Positions 54,517 to 62,256 of a stretch of DNA of 64,000 bases are shown here, piece after piece. Each line of letters starts with the position of its first letter. Within the stretch, counting starts at the first letter, position 1. Under the pieces are notes generated by a model. It searched no databases. It was not told where the DNA came from and saw only the letters and a program-made list of their open reading frames with translations. Origin of the DNA: Pseudomonadales bacterium (GTDB lineage Bacteria > Pseudomonadota > Gammaproteobacteria > Pseudomonadales > IMCC2047); the NCBI GenBank assembly GCA_024234615.1, contig JACKNY010000001.1, positions 1,516,501-1,580,500 of the forward strand, written 5' to 3'. The position numbers were made by a program, and so were the translations under genes.

Positions 54517-54849
54517 TTAAGAGCCCGTTGTTGGCGGTGCTTGCTGCTCATCTTGCTCATCTTCAGCAATTCTTCTGCTCGCTTGCGGCCAGTCAGCGAA
54601 GGGAAAGGGTTTGGTTTCACTGTTATAGGTCAGAAAAGCGATAGTTTGTTGTGCGAACTGCGCGAGGCTGTCTCCGAATTGCCTCAAATTAGCATTATTG
54701 CTTCCAGTGATAATTGAAAACAAAAACTGAACTAGCGTTACCGCCACGAGAACCATTTCAGCGATTTCATAAACGACCAAGAAAAGAATCATGAACAACC
54801 CTCGCAGCCACTGCTTTTCCGATTTTATATTTTCATTTATATCACTCAT
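54517..54849 (-). CDS. DUF4389 family membrane protein
   Basis: A 110-residue protein whose N-terminal half carries one long or two short spans (GLFMILFLVVYEIAEMVLVA then VTLVQFLFSIITG). The conserved family pattern LRQFGDSLAQFAQQTIAFLTYNSETKPFPFADWP follows. DUF4389 proteins are small inner-membrane proteins without known function. It lies 14 bases after gpsA and starts the small-membrane-protein/VWA set. Confidence 0.86.
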   Translation of the reverse strand: MSDINENIKSEKQWLRGLFMILFLVVYEIAEMVLVAVTLVQFLFSIITGSNNANLRQFGDSLAQFAQQTIAFLTYNSETKPFPFADWPQASRRIAEDEQDEQQAPPTTGS

Positions 54850-54863
54850 GGTTGGCTCCCGCT

Positions 54864-55898
54864 TTATGAATTAACTTTCAGCTTATCGGACAATACAAAC
54901 TCGACATCTGTGTTTTGGGCTCCCATCATCAGTGTTTTAATGGCCTGACTGATGGAAAGGCCACTATATATTACGTCATAGAGCACATTCACTAAAGGCA
55001 TATACACAGCCATTTCATCTGCTTTGTGTTTTACTAGTTCGAGGGTTTTGACGCCCTCCGCCACTTCACCCAAGCTTGCGATAGCTTGCTTTAGTGACTC
55101 ACCTTTTCCCAAGGCATAGCCTACACGATAATTGCGACTTAAGGGTGACATGCAGGTAACGATTAAATCACCTACTCCAGCTAAGCCAATAAAGGTTAAC
55201 GGATTTGCGCCTAAGGATACGGCGAAGCGGCTCATTTCCGCTAAACTACGAGTGATTAACAAGCTCCGGGTGTTCTCACCCATGCCAAGCGCTGCCGCCA
55301 AACCAGAAATAATCGCATAGATGTTTTTAAGTGAGCCAGCCAATTCAACACCATACATATCGCTGCCGCTGTACACTCTGAAATACTCATTGGCTAATAG
55401 CGATTGTACGGTATTCCTAACCTCTGGATATTCACTGGCGACTACTGTGCCGGTTAAAACACGTTGGGAAATTTCTTTAGCCAAATTTGGCCCACTCAGC
55501 ACACCGATTTTTTTGTTATCGGTATAGGCGGCAATAATTTCACTCATCAGCATGAAACCGTCAGCATCAAACCCTTTAGTAGTGCTCACCAGTATTTGCT
55601 CTGGCTGTAGATCCGGCTTAATCCTTTGGATAACCGAACGAAAACTACTACTGGGGATAGCGACGAAAATGACCGTACTATCGACAATCGCTTTTTTCAA
55701 ATCTGTTGTTGCTATCAAACCAGGTTTCAGTGAATAGCCGGGCATATAGCGTTTGTTTTCATGTCGCTCATTTATTTGTTGCGCTGTTGCGGAATCTCGC
55801 AGCCAAAGCTGAGATTGATGGCCATTCTCTGCGGCGATATTGGCTAGCACTGTCCCAAAACTTCCGCCACCGAGAACCGCGACTTTTGTTTGGCTCAT
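54864..55898 (-). CDS. gpsA: Glycerol-3-phosphate dehydrogenase [NAD(P)+]
   Basis: A 344-residue dehydrogenase producing sn-glycerol-3-phosphate for phospholipid synthesis. The N-terminal nucleotide-binding loop is VLGGGSFGTVLANIAAENGH. The family motifs RYMPG, STTKGF, LSGPNLAKEI, the catalytic-site ELAGSLKNIYAI with its lysine, GLAGVGDLIVTC and SRNYRVGYALGKG are present. It heads a minus-strand run with DUF4389 and the VWA membrane protein. Confidence 0.96.
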   Translation of the reverse strand: MSQTKVAVLGGGSFGTVLANIAAENGHQSQLWLRDSATAQQINERHENKRYMPGYSLKPGLIATTDLKKAIVDSTVIFVAIPSSSFRSVIQRIKPDLQPEQILVSTTKGFDADGFMLMSEIIAAYTDNKKIGVLSGPNLAKEISQRVLTGTVVASEYPEVRNTVQSLLANEYFRVYSGSDMYGVELAGSLKNIYAIISGLAAALGMGENTRSLLITRSLAEMSRFAVSLGANPLTFIGLAGVGDLIVTCMSPLSRNYRVGYALGKGESLKQAIASLGEVAEGVKTLELVKHKADEMAVYMPLVNVLYDVIYSGLSISQAIKTLMMGAQNTDVEFVLSDKLKVNS

Positions 55899-56046
55899 TA
55901 TTGAACTGTCTCCTTATCTGGTATGACTAATTGAACAGATTCGCAATAGCCAAATTGAAATGTAAAATTTCTAATTAGAGATTGATTTTTTAAATCTCTT
56001 CAAGAATTAACAAGTTATGGTATTTTCATAAATAACTGTTTAGAAT

Positions 56047-56076
56047 ATCGTTCCATTTTAGTGGAATTTAAACGAT
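56047..56076. repeat. Compound inverted repeat upstream of the ParA gene
   Basis: Outer arms ATCGTT (56047-56052) and AACGAT (56071-56076) enclose TTCCA (56051-56055) and TGGAA (56062-56066). It lies about 110 bases before the parA-like start in the AT-rich divergent region with gpsA. It could be an operator; the evidence is only symmetry. Confidence 0.35.
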
Positions 56077-56187
56077 TTGCGAAATGGCTACTACAAATGA
56101 GCCTAAGGTTAATAGTTAGCAGCTCATCTTACTAGAGGGAATTTTGAAAATAAGGATGCTTTAACTCATTATAAAGATTCATTCACT

Positions 56188-56889
56188 ATGAGAATAATCA
56201 AAAATACAAAAGCACATAGAGTTCTTATTTTAAATGCCAAAGGTGGTTGCGGAAAAACGACTATAGCAACCAACTTAGCCTGCCAATTTGCTACAGAGAA
56301 TCAAATAACAGCGTTAGTTGATTATGACCCCCAGGCTTCCAGTACCTGTTGGCTGGAGGCAAGACCTGCCCACATGCCATCAATTCATAGTATTTCTGCT
56401 TATCAACATAAAGGCCAAATGACCCGAACCTGGCAGCTGAATGTTCCGCAGGGGACCACCCGCGTTGTTGTTGATACCCCCGCCCGCCTTGACACCATTA
56501 CCGCGTCGAAATTGATCAAAGAGGCGGATACTATCTTGATTCCCGTGTTAGCCTCGGCAATAGATATACGCGCTGCAACTCAGTTTCTTGAAAGCTTAAT
56601 GAAGGACTCGGAATTTAGGCGTCTTGATCGTAGAATTGCTGTGCTGGGTAATCGCGTCAGAAAAAACACTAAAGCCTACGCTAAGTTGCAAAAATTTTTA
56701 GAAGATCTCAATATCCCCTTTCTAACAAGCTTGAGAGATACCCAAAACTATGTGCGTGCTGCGGAAGAAGGCCTAGGCGTTCAGGAACTATCCCATAAAA
56801 GCGCGCAAAAAGATTCAATTCAGTGGCACTCGTTAGTACGTTGGATCGACGGTGAACAGGACCTGGCTATTCAGCATTCGGTTTCCTAA
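56188..56889 (+). CDS. ParA/MinD-family ATPase without ParB partner
   Basis: A 233-residue deviant Walker A ATPase: NAKGGCGKTTIATNLA with the signature lysine (about residues 17-32), switch I LVDYDPQASST and Walker B-like VVVDTPARLD. The end lacks further domains. No parB, plasmid-replication, chemotaxis or cellulose-synthesis gene is adjacent, so its cargo cannot be inferred from context. Orphan ParA proteins position diverse assemblies. The gene is divergent from gpsA. Confidence 0.9.
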   Translation: MRIIKNTKAHRVLILNAKGGCGKTTIATNLACQFATENQITALVDYDPQASSTCWLEARPAHMPSIHSISAYQHKGQMTRTWQLNVPQGTTRVVVDTPARLDTITASKLIKEADTILIPVLASAIDIRAATQFLESLMKDSEFRRLDRRIAVLGNRVRKNTKAYAKLQKFLEDLNIPFLTSLRDTQNYVRAAEEGLGVQELSHKSAQKDSIQWHSLVRWIDGEQDLAIQHSVS

Positions 56890-56922
56890 ATTGAACGCAA
56901 TAGATAAGTTTGAACTAATCAA

Positions 56923-56947
56923 CAAAAAGCCCGGAAATATCCAGGCT
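56923..56947 (-). terminator. Rho-independent terminator of the ammonium transporter gene
   Basis: Read on the minus strand: AGCCTGGA-TATT-TCCGGGCT followed by TTTTGTT, a stem of eight positions with one A-C mismatch and a T-rich tail. It lies about 45 bases after the amt stop and also separates amt from the convergent ParA gene. Confidence 0.75.
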
Positions 56948-56990
56948 ATTGTTAATTGCTTATGATTTGAAATTCTTTATGCAAAGCACC

Positions 56991-58292
56991 CTATAAATCG
57001 TAACCACGTTCATTGTGCAAAACTAAATCCAAACCTTCCCTTTCCTCTTCACCACTCACACGTAGCGGCATAACGAGCGCCATCAGTTTTAAAATAACGA
57101 CGGTAACTACAGCGGTATAGAACAGTGTTGATATAACCCCAATTGCCTGCACTCCAAGCTGCTTACTCATGCTCATACCTTCAGCGAAGCCTTGGCCACT
57201 AAAAATACCCAATTGATCTGACGCGAAAAAACCGGCAAACAGCGTACCCAGAATACCACCAACACCGTGTACTGGAAAAACATCGAGGGAGTCGTCAATC
57301 TTTAATACCCTCTTAATCCAGATGGTTGCAATAAAGCAAACGAATCCGGCAGTTAAACCAATAATTAGAGCGCCCGCCGGACCAACATAACCGGATGCAG
57401 GGGTAATAGTGCCGAGTCCAGCCACCATGCCAGTAACAATGCCCAAAGCGCTAGGCTTGCCGAACCGAACCCACTCGGCGAACATCCAGGTAAGCGCACC
57501 AGCGGAAGCGGAGATATGAGTAACTAACATGGCCATTCCGGCGTTACCATTGGCGGCAAGAGCGCTGCCTCCGTTGAAGCCAAACCAACCAACCCAGAGC
57601 ATACCTGCGCCCATGACGGTCATGGTCATATTGTGTGGCGGCATTGCCTGGGTAGGGAAACCATTGCGATTTCCGAGCACTACTGCCGTCACAATTGCCG
57701 CCACGCCTGCGGTAATATGCACCACGGTTCCACCGGCGAAATCCAATAGCCCCAGCTGTCCTAGCCAACCGCCACCCCAGACCCAATGAGCGACAGGGGC
57801 ATAAACCAAAATGACCCACAGGGCCGAAAAAACAAGTACTGCAGAAAATCGCATTCTTTCCGCAAACCCACCCACGATCAGAGCTGGCGTTATAATCGCA
57901 AATGTGAGCTGAAACATAGAGAAAGTAGATTCAGGTATATCGCCACTCATGGCGTTGACAGATACGCCTTGCAAGAACCATTTGTCAAAACCACCAATAA
58001 GCCCACTACCTTCGCTGAAGGCAAGGCTATATACACAGACAAACCAAAGGATTGATACGAGACAAGTAATTGCAAAACACTGCATTAAAACGCTCAGCAC
58101 GTTTTTAGAGCGTACTAATCCGCCATAAAACATCGATAAACCTGGTATCGTCATAAATAACACCAGTGCTGTAGCGGTGAGAATCCAAGCGCTATTACCC
58201 GAATTTAAACTATCTATTGATTCTGCGCACGCCAGGCTTGGTAATAGCGTTAAAGATGAGAAGGTCAGGTATTTACAGGTGAATTTTAACAT
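56991..58292 (-). CDS. amt: Ammonium transporter Amt
   Basis: A 433-residue Amt/MEP/Rh channel with a signal-like N-terminus (cleavage near CAES) and eleven membrane spans. Conserved pieces are WILTATALVLFMTIPGLSMFYGGLVR, the DFAGGTVVHITAG motif with a pore histidine, LWVGWFGFNGGSA, and the second pore histidine in DVFPVHGVGGI. A glnK gene, the usual partner, is not adjacent on either side. The upstream region shows no convincing sigma-54 promoter. Confidence 0.96.
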   Translation of the reverse strand: MLKFTCKYLTFSSLTLLPSLACAESIDSLNSGNSAWILTATALVLFMTIPGLSMFYGGLVRSKNVLSVLMQCFAITCLVSILWFVCVYSLAFSEGSGLIGGFDKWFLQGVSVNAMSGDIPESTFSMFQLTFAIITPALIVGGFAERMRFSAVLVFSALWVILVYAPVAHWVWGGGWLGQLGLLDFAGGTVVHITAGVAAIVTAVVLGNRNGFPTQAMPPHNMTMTVMGAGMLWVGWFGFNGGSALAANGNAGMAMLVTHISASAGALTWMFAEWVRFGKPSALGIVTGMVAGLGTITPASGYVGPAGALIIGLTAGFVCFIATIWIKRVLKIDDSLDVFPVHGVGGILGTLFAGFFASDQLGIFSGQGFAEGMSMSKQLGVQAIGVISTLFYTAVVTVVILKLMALVMPLRVSGEEEREGLDLVLHNERGYDL

Positions 58293-58406
58293 TAGGAAAA
58301 CTCATTATTTTTATAGAATTATCTAGCTTCCGATGCGAAGGCGTAAATCATAGCAAATATTTTTTACTAACTTAATAAATGAGCCAATAAATTTTGAGTT
58401 GATTTC

Positions 58407-58452
58407 GCCTCGGCATCATCATGCCTCGGATGAGTAGCAGTCCAAGCTACTC
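58407..58452. repeat. Direct repeat and paired hairpins between amt and the unknown gene
   Basis: GCCTCGG occurs at 58407-58413 and 58423-58429 (period 16), with the small inverted repeat GGCAT-CATC-ATGCC between them. A perfect seven-base stem follows, GAGTAGC (58432-58438) and GCTACTC (58446-58452) with a seven-base loop. There is no T-run. The element lies in the 258-bp divergent control region. Confidence 0.5.
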
Positions 58453-58550
58453 GATTGTATGTTATAGCGGGTTGTTGAACGCTGGTCAGCCATTGGAGAA
58501 AGCTCTATACTTGGCCGCGAATTAAACTGTGCCATGGAAACTCTTGCGCT

Positions 58551-59027
58551 ATGACAAGCAAAGCATCTGTATCGTTAAAACCCGAACAACTCCTTTCGAT
58601 CTCCGCACAAGCGCTGTATAAGACCTTTTTTGAAACCGCCAGAGATCAGTCCAAGCAAATATTCAAAGAGCTGGAAAAGGGTAAAACCTGTTCGCTTTAT
58701 GTGATGAAAATAGCCAACGGCCAGGAAATTCAAGGTAAGCTGAGTCTGGATAAAACTGAGTTTGTCGGCAAAATAAATTACAGCGCGTTTCGTGCTGCAC
58801 TTGAGGTAATGGTTAAGCGCATCGCTGACAAGATCAACAAAAAAGAAGACCTTAATATTTTCACCAACGAAGATAACGGTGAATTGGTGTTCCATATTCC
58901 AGGCTTTGTCGAAAACGATGGGCAGGTAAACATCCTGGTGCTCGGTGTTGTACAACAAGCAGCAGGCGTTATCGGACAAAAGTTAATGTTTCTCGACCCG
59001 ACTCAGTTTGCTAAAAAAGACAAATAA
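58551..59027 (+). CDS. Conserved-looking protein of unknown function
   Basis: A 158-residue soluble protein. I do not recognise a named family. Predicted character: an amphipathic helical N-terminus (LSISAQALYKTFFETARDQS), a beta-rich middle (CSLYVMKIANGQEIQGKLSL), a helix with many basic residues (AALEVMVKRIADKINKK) and a mixed C-terminal part ending in KKDK. No signal peptide, span or metal motif is seen. It is divergent from amt and ends one base before the convergent MOSC gene. Length, codon use and clean composition indicate a real gene. Confidence 0.72.
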   Translation: MTSKASVSLKPEQLLSISAQALYKTFFETARDQSKQIFKELEKGKTCSLYVMKIANGQEIQGKLSLDKTEFVGKINYSAFRAALEVMVKRIADKINKKEDLNIFTNEDNGELVFHIPGFVENDGQVNILVLGVVQQAAGVIGQKLMFLDPTQFAKKDK

Positions 59028-59028
59028 T

Positions 59029-59880
59029 TTACTCGTTTAGCAGCAATAACCGGTCGCCTATCTTTATTAGCTTGTTCTGCCCCCGCTCTAGCACCGAGTT
59101 CTGTCCAAAATAGGCGCCCTTAAGAGCGGGAGCCGTATTTAATTCTTTGAGTGTATTCAGCGGCTGTTGCGACTCCTTGTTAACGCTGCCGCTAATTTGA
59201 TCCGTATTGACCACCACGCAGCGCTCGCTCGGATAGCATAGTCTGATTGAATAGCGCCCACCTTCCTCTTGCAGTGAGGCTTTCGAGTACTCTTCGTATT
59301 TACCCATACCACTGAGCAAAATATTTGGGCGAAATCGCTCAATACCGATGGTCTGGTGTCCTTGTCGGAGTAGATTTTCATTGAGATCAGCAAGTGAGTT
59401 TTCATTAGTGACTAAAAATGGTGCCGCATCCGCAAACTGTGTTGAGCAGTGTTCACCCAGCAAACCAGGATTCGATTGTGGTCTCAACACGTTGTCGTCC
59501 ATTCTGACCAGCCGTAACGGATAATTCGATTGCAGTACTTCCGTTAACCAACCTGACGCCGCTTCACCCTCATCAAGGGCAACAAACTGATCACGCCAGA
59601 CACTGACTTCGGTGCTTTCTAATTTGGCTCCTTCGGCGGTAATATGAAGCGGCTCATGCCCCGGCGCTGAAATGGTTAAGCCGTCTGCAGTTATGCTCGG
59701 CACCAGCGTGGCTAACATCGGTTTTTGGCGTTGTGTCACCATCCGTCCATTCGGCATCACGACCATCCAGTGACGATCATAGGCCAACCCCCTTGGGGTT
59801 AGGGTCGCCTGATTGAGCGTGGTGCCACGCAACCCTTTGACGGGATAAATAAATAGACCGCTAACCTGGATCATTGCCAT
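59029..59880 (-). CDS. MOSC-domain protein, YcbX-like
   Basis: A 283-residue protein with the MOSC N-terminal beta-barrel domain (VSGLFIYPVKGLRG, then LTPRGLAYDRHWMVV) and a MOSC domain containing ERFRPNILLSG and the cysteine of ERCVVVNTDQ, the candidate sulfur carrier. The C-terminal 2Fe-2S ferredoxin domain of E. coli YcbX is missing; the protein ends after the LKGAYFGQNSVLERG strand. MOSC proteins bind molybdenum cofactor and reduce N-hydroxylated compounds. It lies in a minus-strand run with mobB, mobA and formate dehydrogenase, which supports a molybdenum link. Confidence 0.9.
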   Translation of the reverse strand: MAMIQVSGLFIYPVKGLRGTTLNQATLTPRGLAYDRHWMVVMPNGRMVTQRQKPMLATLVPSITADGLTISAPGHEPLHITAEGAKLESTEVSVWRDQFVALDEGEAASGWLTEVLQSNYPLRLVRMDDNVLRPQSNPGLLGEHCSTQFADAAPFLVTNENSLADLNENLLRQGHQTIGIERFRPNILLSGMGKYEEYSKASLQEEGGRYSIRLCYPSERCVVVNTDQISGSVNKESQQPLNTLKELNTAPALKGAYFGQNSVLERGQNKLIKIGDRLLLLNE

Positions 59881-59889
59881 TCCTCTACA

Positions 59890-60180
59890 CTAATCGTGAT
59901 TGTGTTGCAGCTGTTCCAGCTGATCCACACTCGCAGGGGTTTGATATTTTGCCTTCCATTGCTCATACGGCATGCCGTAAATAGCTTCGCGGGCTTGGTC
60001 GTAATCCATGGTCAGCCCTTTTTCCTGCGCCGCAGCAAGATACCATTTGCTAAGACAATTTCGGCAAAAGCCCGACAAATTCATTAGGTCAATATTTTGT
60101 ACATCCTTACGTTCGTCAAGATGTTGAACAAGACGCCGAAACGCCGCCGCTTCAAGTTCAATCTGTGTTTGTTTGTCCAT
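59890..60180 (-). CDS. DUF1244 family protein
   Basis: A 96-residue protein with the family pattern: AAAFRRLVQHLDERKDVQNI, LMNLSGFCRNCLSKWYLAAA with the CxxC-type pair FCRNC, then YDQAREAIYGMPYEQWKAKYQ. Its function is unknown. It lies nine bases upstream of the MOSC gene and 30 bases downstream of mobB on the same strand. Confidence 0.9.
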   Translation of the reverse strand: MDKQTQIELEAAAFRRLVQHLDERKDVQNIDLMNLSGFCRNCLSKWYLAAAQEKGLTMDYDQAREAIYGMPYEQWKAKYQTPASVDQLEQLQHNHD

Positions 60181-60209
60181 TATGCTTACCTCTAATCAAG
60201 TGGTTATTT

Positions 60210-60731
60210 TTAGGCAGACTCTAAATACCGCAAAATAAAATCCGCAATTTGTGAAGTATCGTTTAAATCCAGTAAAGGACAGTCTCTGCCGTATTTGAGA
60301 GGGTCGAGTTTTTGGTCTGCTGCAAATGCAACGATGCTGGGAATATTATCAGGCATCGGCTGATTTGATTTCTCATTTTCAGTTCTAATAACCTGAATTT
60401 TCGGGTGCTGTTCGATCTTATAGCCCTCGACCAGAATCAAATCGACATCGTCGCTTAACTTCTCAATCAGTTCCGTTAAACTGGGCTCTCGCTTGCCCTC
60501 AAGTTCATGAATTAAGGCCCAACGCAGATCAGAGGTGACGATAACCTCTGCGGCACCTGCCTTACGGTGCTTGTAGCTGTCGGTATTTGGAATATCGATA
60601 TCAAAATCATGATGCGCATGTTTGATGGTAGCGACCTTTAACCCTTGCGCGCTGAAGTGCTCAACCAGCTTCACCACCAAGGTGGTCTTACCGGAATTCT
60701 TCCAACCCGTAATACCGAATACTTTTTTCAT
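60210..60731 (-). CDS. mobB: Molybdopterin-guanine dinucleotide biosynthesis protein B
   Basis: A 173-residue P-loop GTPase with Walker A GWKNSGKTTLVVKLVEHF (about residues 9-26), KHAHHDFDIDIPNTDSYKHRKAGA and the LILVEGYKIEQHPKI segment. MobB assists MobA in attaching GMP to molybdopterin, giving the bis-MGD cofactor of enzymes such as formate dehydrogenase. It lies downstream of mobA and the permease in the same direction. Confidence 0.95.
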   Translation of the reverse strand: MKKVFGITGWKNSGKTTLVVKLVEHFSAQGLKVATIKHAHHDFDIDIPNTDSYKHRKAGAAEVIVTSDLRWALIHELEGKREPSLTELIEKLSDDVDLILVEGYKIEQHPKIQVIRTENEKSNQPMPDNIPSIVAFAADQKLDPLKYGRDCPLLDLNDTSQIADFILRYLESA

Positions 60732-60780
60732 AAAGTCTTTTTACTCGCGGAATAGAACTTACCTGGAAGAAACTTAGCTA

Positions 60781-61044
60781 TTGAGCATTAACAAGAACAG
60801 ACCTCATTATACATTAACTCCGCTACGCAAAGGCCAAAACACCGTTGCATTTAAAGTCTATCTTGGTAATCGTTTGGCACCAGAGCCAACCGGAAAGTTA
60901 TACTGCTCGGGCAAAGCGTCTACTAGTGTTGAAAGATGCCGATCCTGTTTGGACTTGCAAGACGCGCAAGAACAATTGTCACAAGGGATATTAATAAAAA
61001 AATCAGCCCTAGAACGAGAGCTAACGGCAAATGGCTCTGATTGA
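60781..61044 (+). CDS. Doubtful small ORF opposite the permease 3' end
   Basis: An 87-codon frame beginning with TTG, preceded by GGAAG eleven bases upstream. Its first half lies in the 190-bp gap between mobB and the permease; its last 122 bases overlap the permease gene on the other strand. The product is soluble with a cysteine cluster (YCSG, then RCRSCLDLQ) that could bind zinc. I do not recognise it. The overlap and rare start codon make it uncertain. Confidence 0.3.
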   Translation: MSINKNRPHYTLTPLRKGQNTVAFKVYLGNRLAPEPTGKLYCSGKASTSVERCRSCLDLQDAQEQLSQGILIKKSALERELTANGSD

Positions 61045-61633
61045 TGATAAAGGGAACTGGCGCTGACATTGCCGGGATTAAAAATTCCAGACTACCGCCG
61101 ACCAGCAAGACTAGCGCGATATCTGTTGTCGTTCGCCCAAATCCGACCAAAATTACCGTTATCAGCGCTATCCGCGCACGCCAAAATAAAGTAGGCAACG
61201 CTTGCTGTGCATTCATTCGCCAGGAGCGTAGTTGTGGTTGCAAGCGTTTCCACTCGGATTCTATGTGCTCGATGGATAGCGCCATGATAATGGGCGTAAT
61301 GAGAATAGATAGTGCAATAATGATCGCGGTTGGTTGGTAAAGTAGGCCAAAAATCCCATAGGAACCAAGCCGGGACAGCAGCAAATAAATGACCAGACTA
61401 ACCATCATTGCAGGTAGTCCGCAAAAAGCGTTAAGCAATCGCTGTAGCGCAGGTCTTTGAGGAAATCGTTTCACCGCTAACATACCACCTAACGGCAGTC
61501 CGATGAAAGCCGCGATCGCCAGTGAAACTAGGCTAATGCGTAAAGATATTAATATCATATCCCACAGCTGACTGTGCCATTGAAAAAGTGATAATACTAT
61601 CTCTAGAAAAGAACTATTCCCCTCTGCCACCAC
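60923..61633 (-). CDS. ABC permease of the molybdate/tungstate (TupB/ModB) type
   Basis: A 236-residue membrane protein with five to six spans: about residues 27-52 (LISLRISLVSLAIAAFIGLP), 68-88, 95-115, 145-165 and the C-terminal 199-222. The coupling loop LRSWRMNAQQALPTLFWRAR has the EAA-type character of binding-protein-dependent permeases. The start is GTG and shares one base with the mobA stop. No ATPase or substrate-binding gene is in the window. Its place between mobA and mobB suggests molybdate or tungstate uptake (inference). Confidence 0.87.
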   Translation of the reverse strand: MVAEGNSSFLEIVLSLFQWHSQLWDMILISLRISLVSLAIAAFIGLPLGGMLAVKRFPQRPALQRLLNAFCGLPAMMVSLVIYLLLSRLGSYGIFGLLYQPTAIIIALSILITPIIMALSIEHIESEWKRLQPQLRSWRMNAQQALPTLFWRARIALITVILVGFGRTTTDIALVLLVGGSLEFLIPAMSAPVPFIINQSHLPLALVLGLIFLLISLVTIVLARLASPNRIGIFQH

Positions 61634-62250
61634 TAAACTAACCTCTTTGCTTGTGCTAGATCCTCTGGCCTATTCAAATTGAAAAATGGATCGAAGGGCT
61701 CCGTCTCGTAAATCACCTCAGCGCAGCGGTGGCGATCTAACCAAGCCCCCATTTTTCGCAGCTCCTCTTCCACCAGCGCACGATGTAAATCCTCATATAA
61801 ACGGATGGGCCACAAGCCAAACACAGGGTGTTTTTGACCGCCACTCTTAGCGCAGGCTAGCTCAGCTTTTTGATCCGTTATTGCTTGGGCTAAACGTTCG
61901 ACCAAATCCAGCGGAAAAAAAGGTGTGTCGCTTGCGAAACTGGCTAGCCACTGGCAATCGGGAGAATTTTCTTTTGCCCATTTCATGCCGGTTAAAATGC
62001 CGGCAAGCGGCCCGGCGTAACCTTCTACGCTGTCTGCAACCATAGGTAATCGGTAGGATTGAAAGCGATTTGAGTCACCATTCACATTGAGCACTAAGGT
62101 ATCGACTTGCGGGCTGGCGCGCTCAATCACTCGGGTTAACAGGGTTTTATCTTTTAGCATGAGCTGACACTTATCGCCGCCGCCCATCCGCCGTGATAAT
62201 CCTCCCGCCATGACCACGCCGACTATCGGCCTTATATCTTCGAGCATCAT
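61633..62250 (-). CDS. mobA: Molybdenum cofactor guanylyltransferase
   Basis: A 205-residue nucleotidyltransferase that transfers GMP from GTP to molybdopterin. The N-terminal nucleotide-binding signature is VVMAGGLSRRMGGGDKCQLML. The magnesium-binding aspartate lies in FASDTPFFPLDLVERL, and KHPVFGLWPIRLYEDL is the usual C-terminal block. It follows formate dehydrogenase by six bases, matching the need for bis-MGD in that enzyme. Confidence 0.96.
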   Translation of the reverse strand: MMLEDIRPIVGVVMAGGLSRRMGGGDKCQLMLKDKTLLTRVIERASPQVDTLVLNVNGDSNRFQSYRLPMVADSVEGYAGPLAGILTGMKWAKENSPDCQWLASFASDTPFFPLDLVERLAQAITDQKAELACAKSGGQKHPVFGLWPIRLYEDLHRALVEEELRKMGAWLDRHRCAEVIYETEPFDPFFNLNRPEDLAQAKRLV

Positions 62251-62256
62251 AACCCG

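Noticed and set aside
58293..58550. Sigma-54 promoter for amt or the divergent gene
   Set aside because: Searched for GG-N10-GC spacing with TGGCAC/TTGC context; the nearest candidate near 58534 has the wrong spacing.
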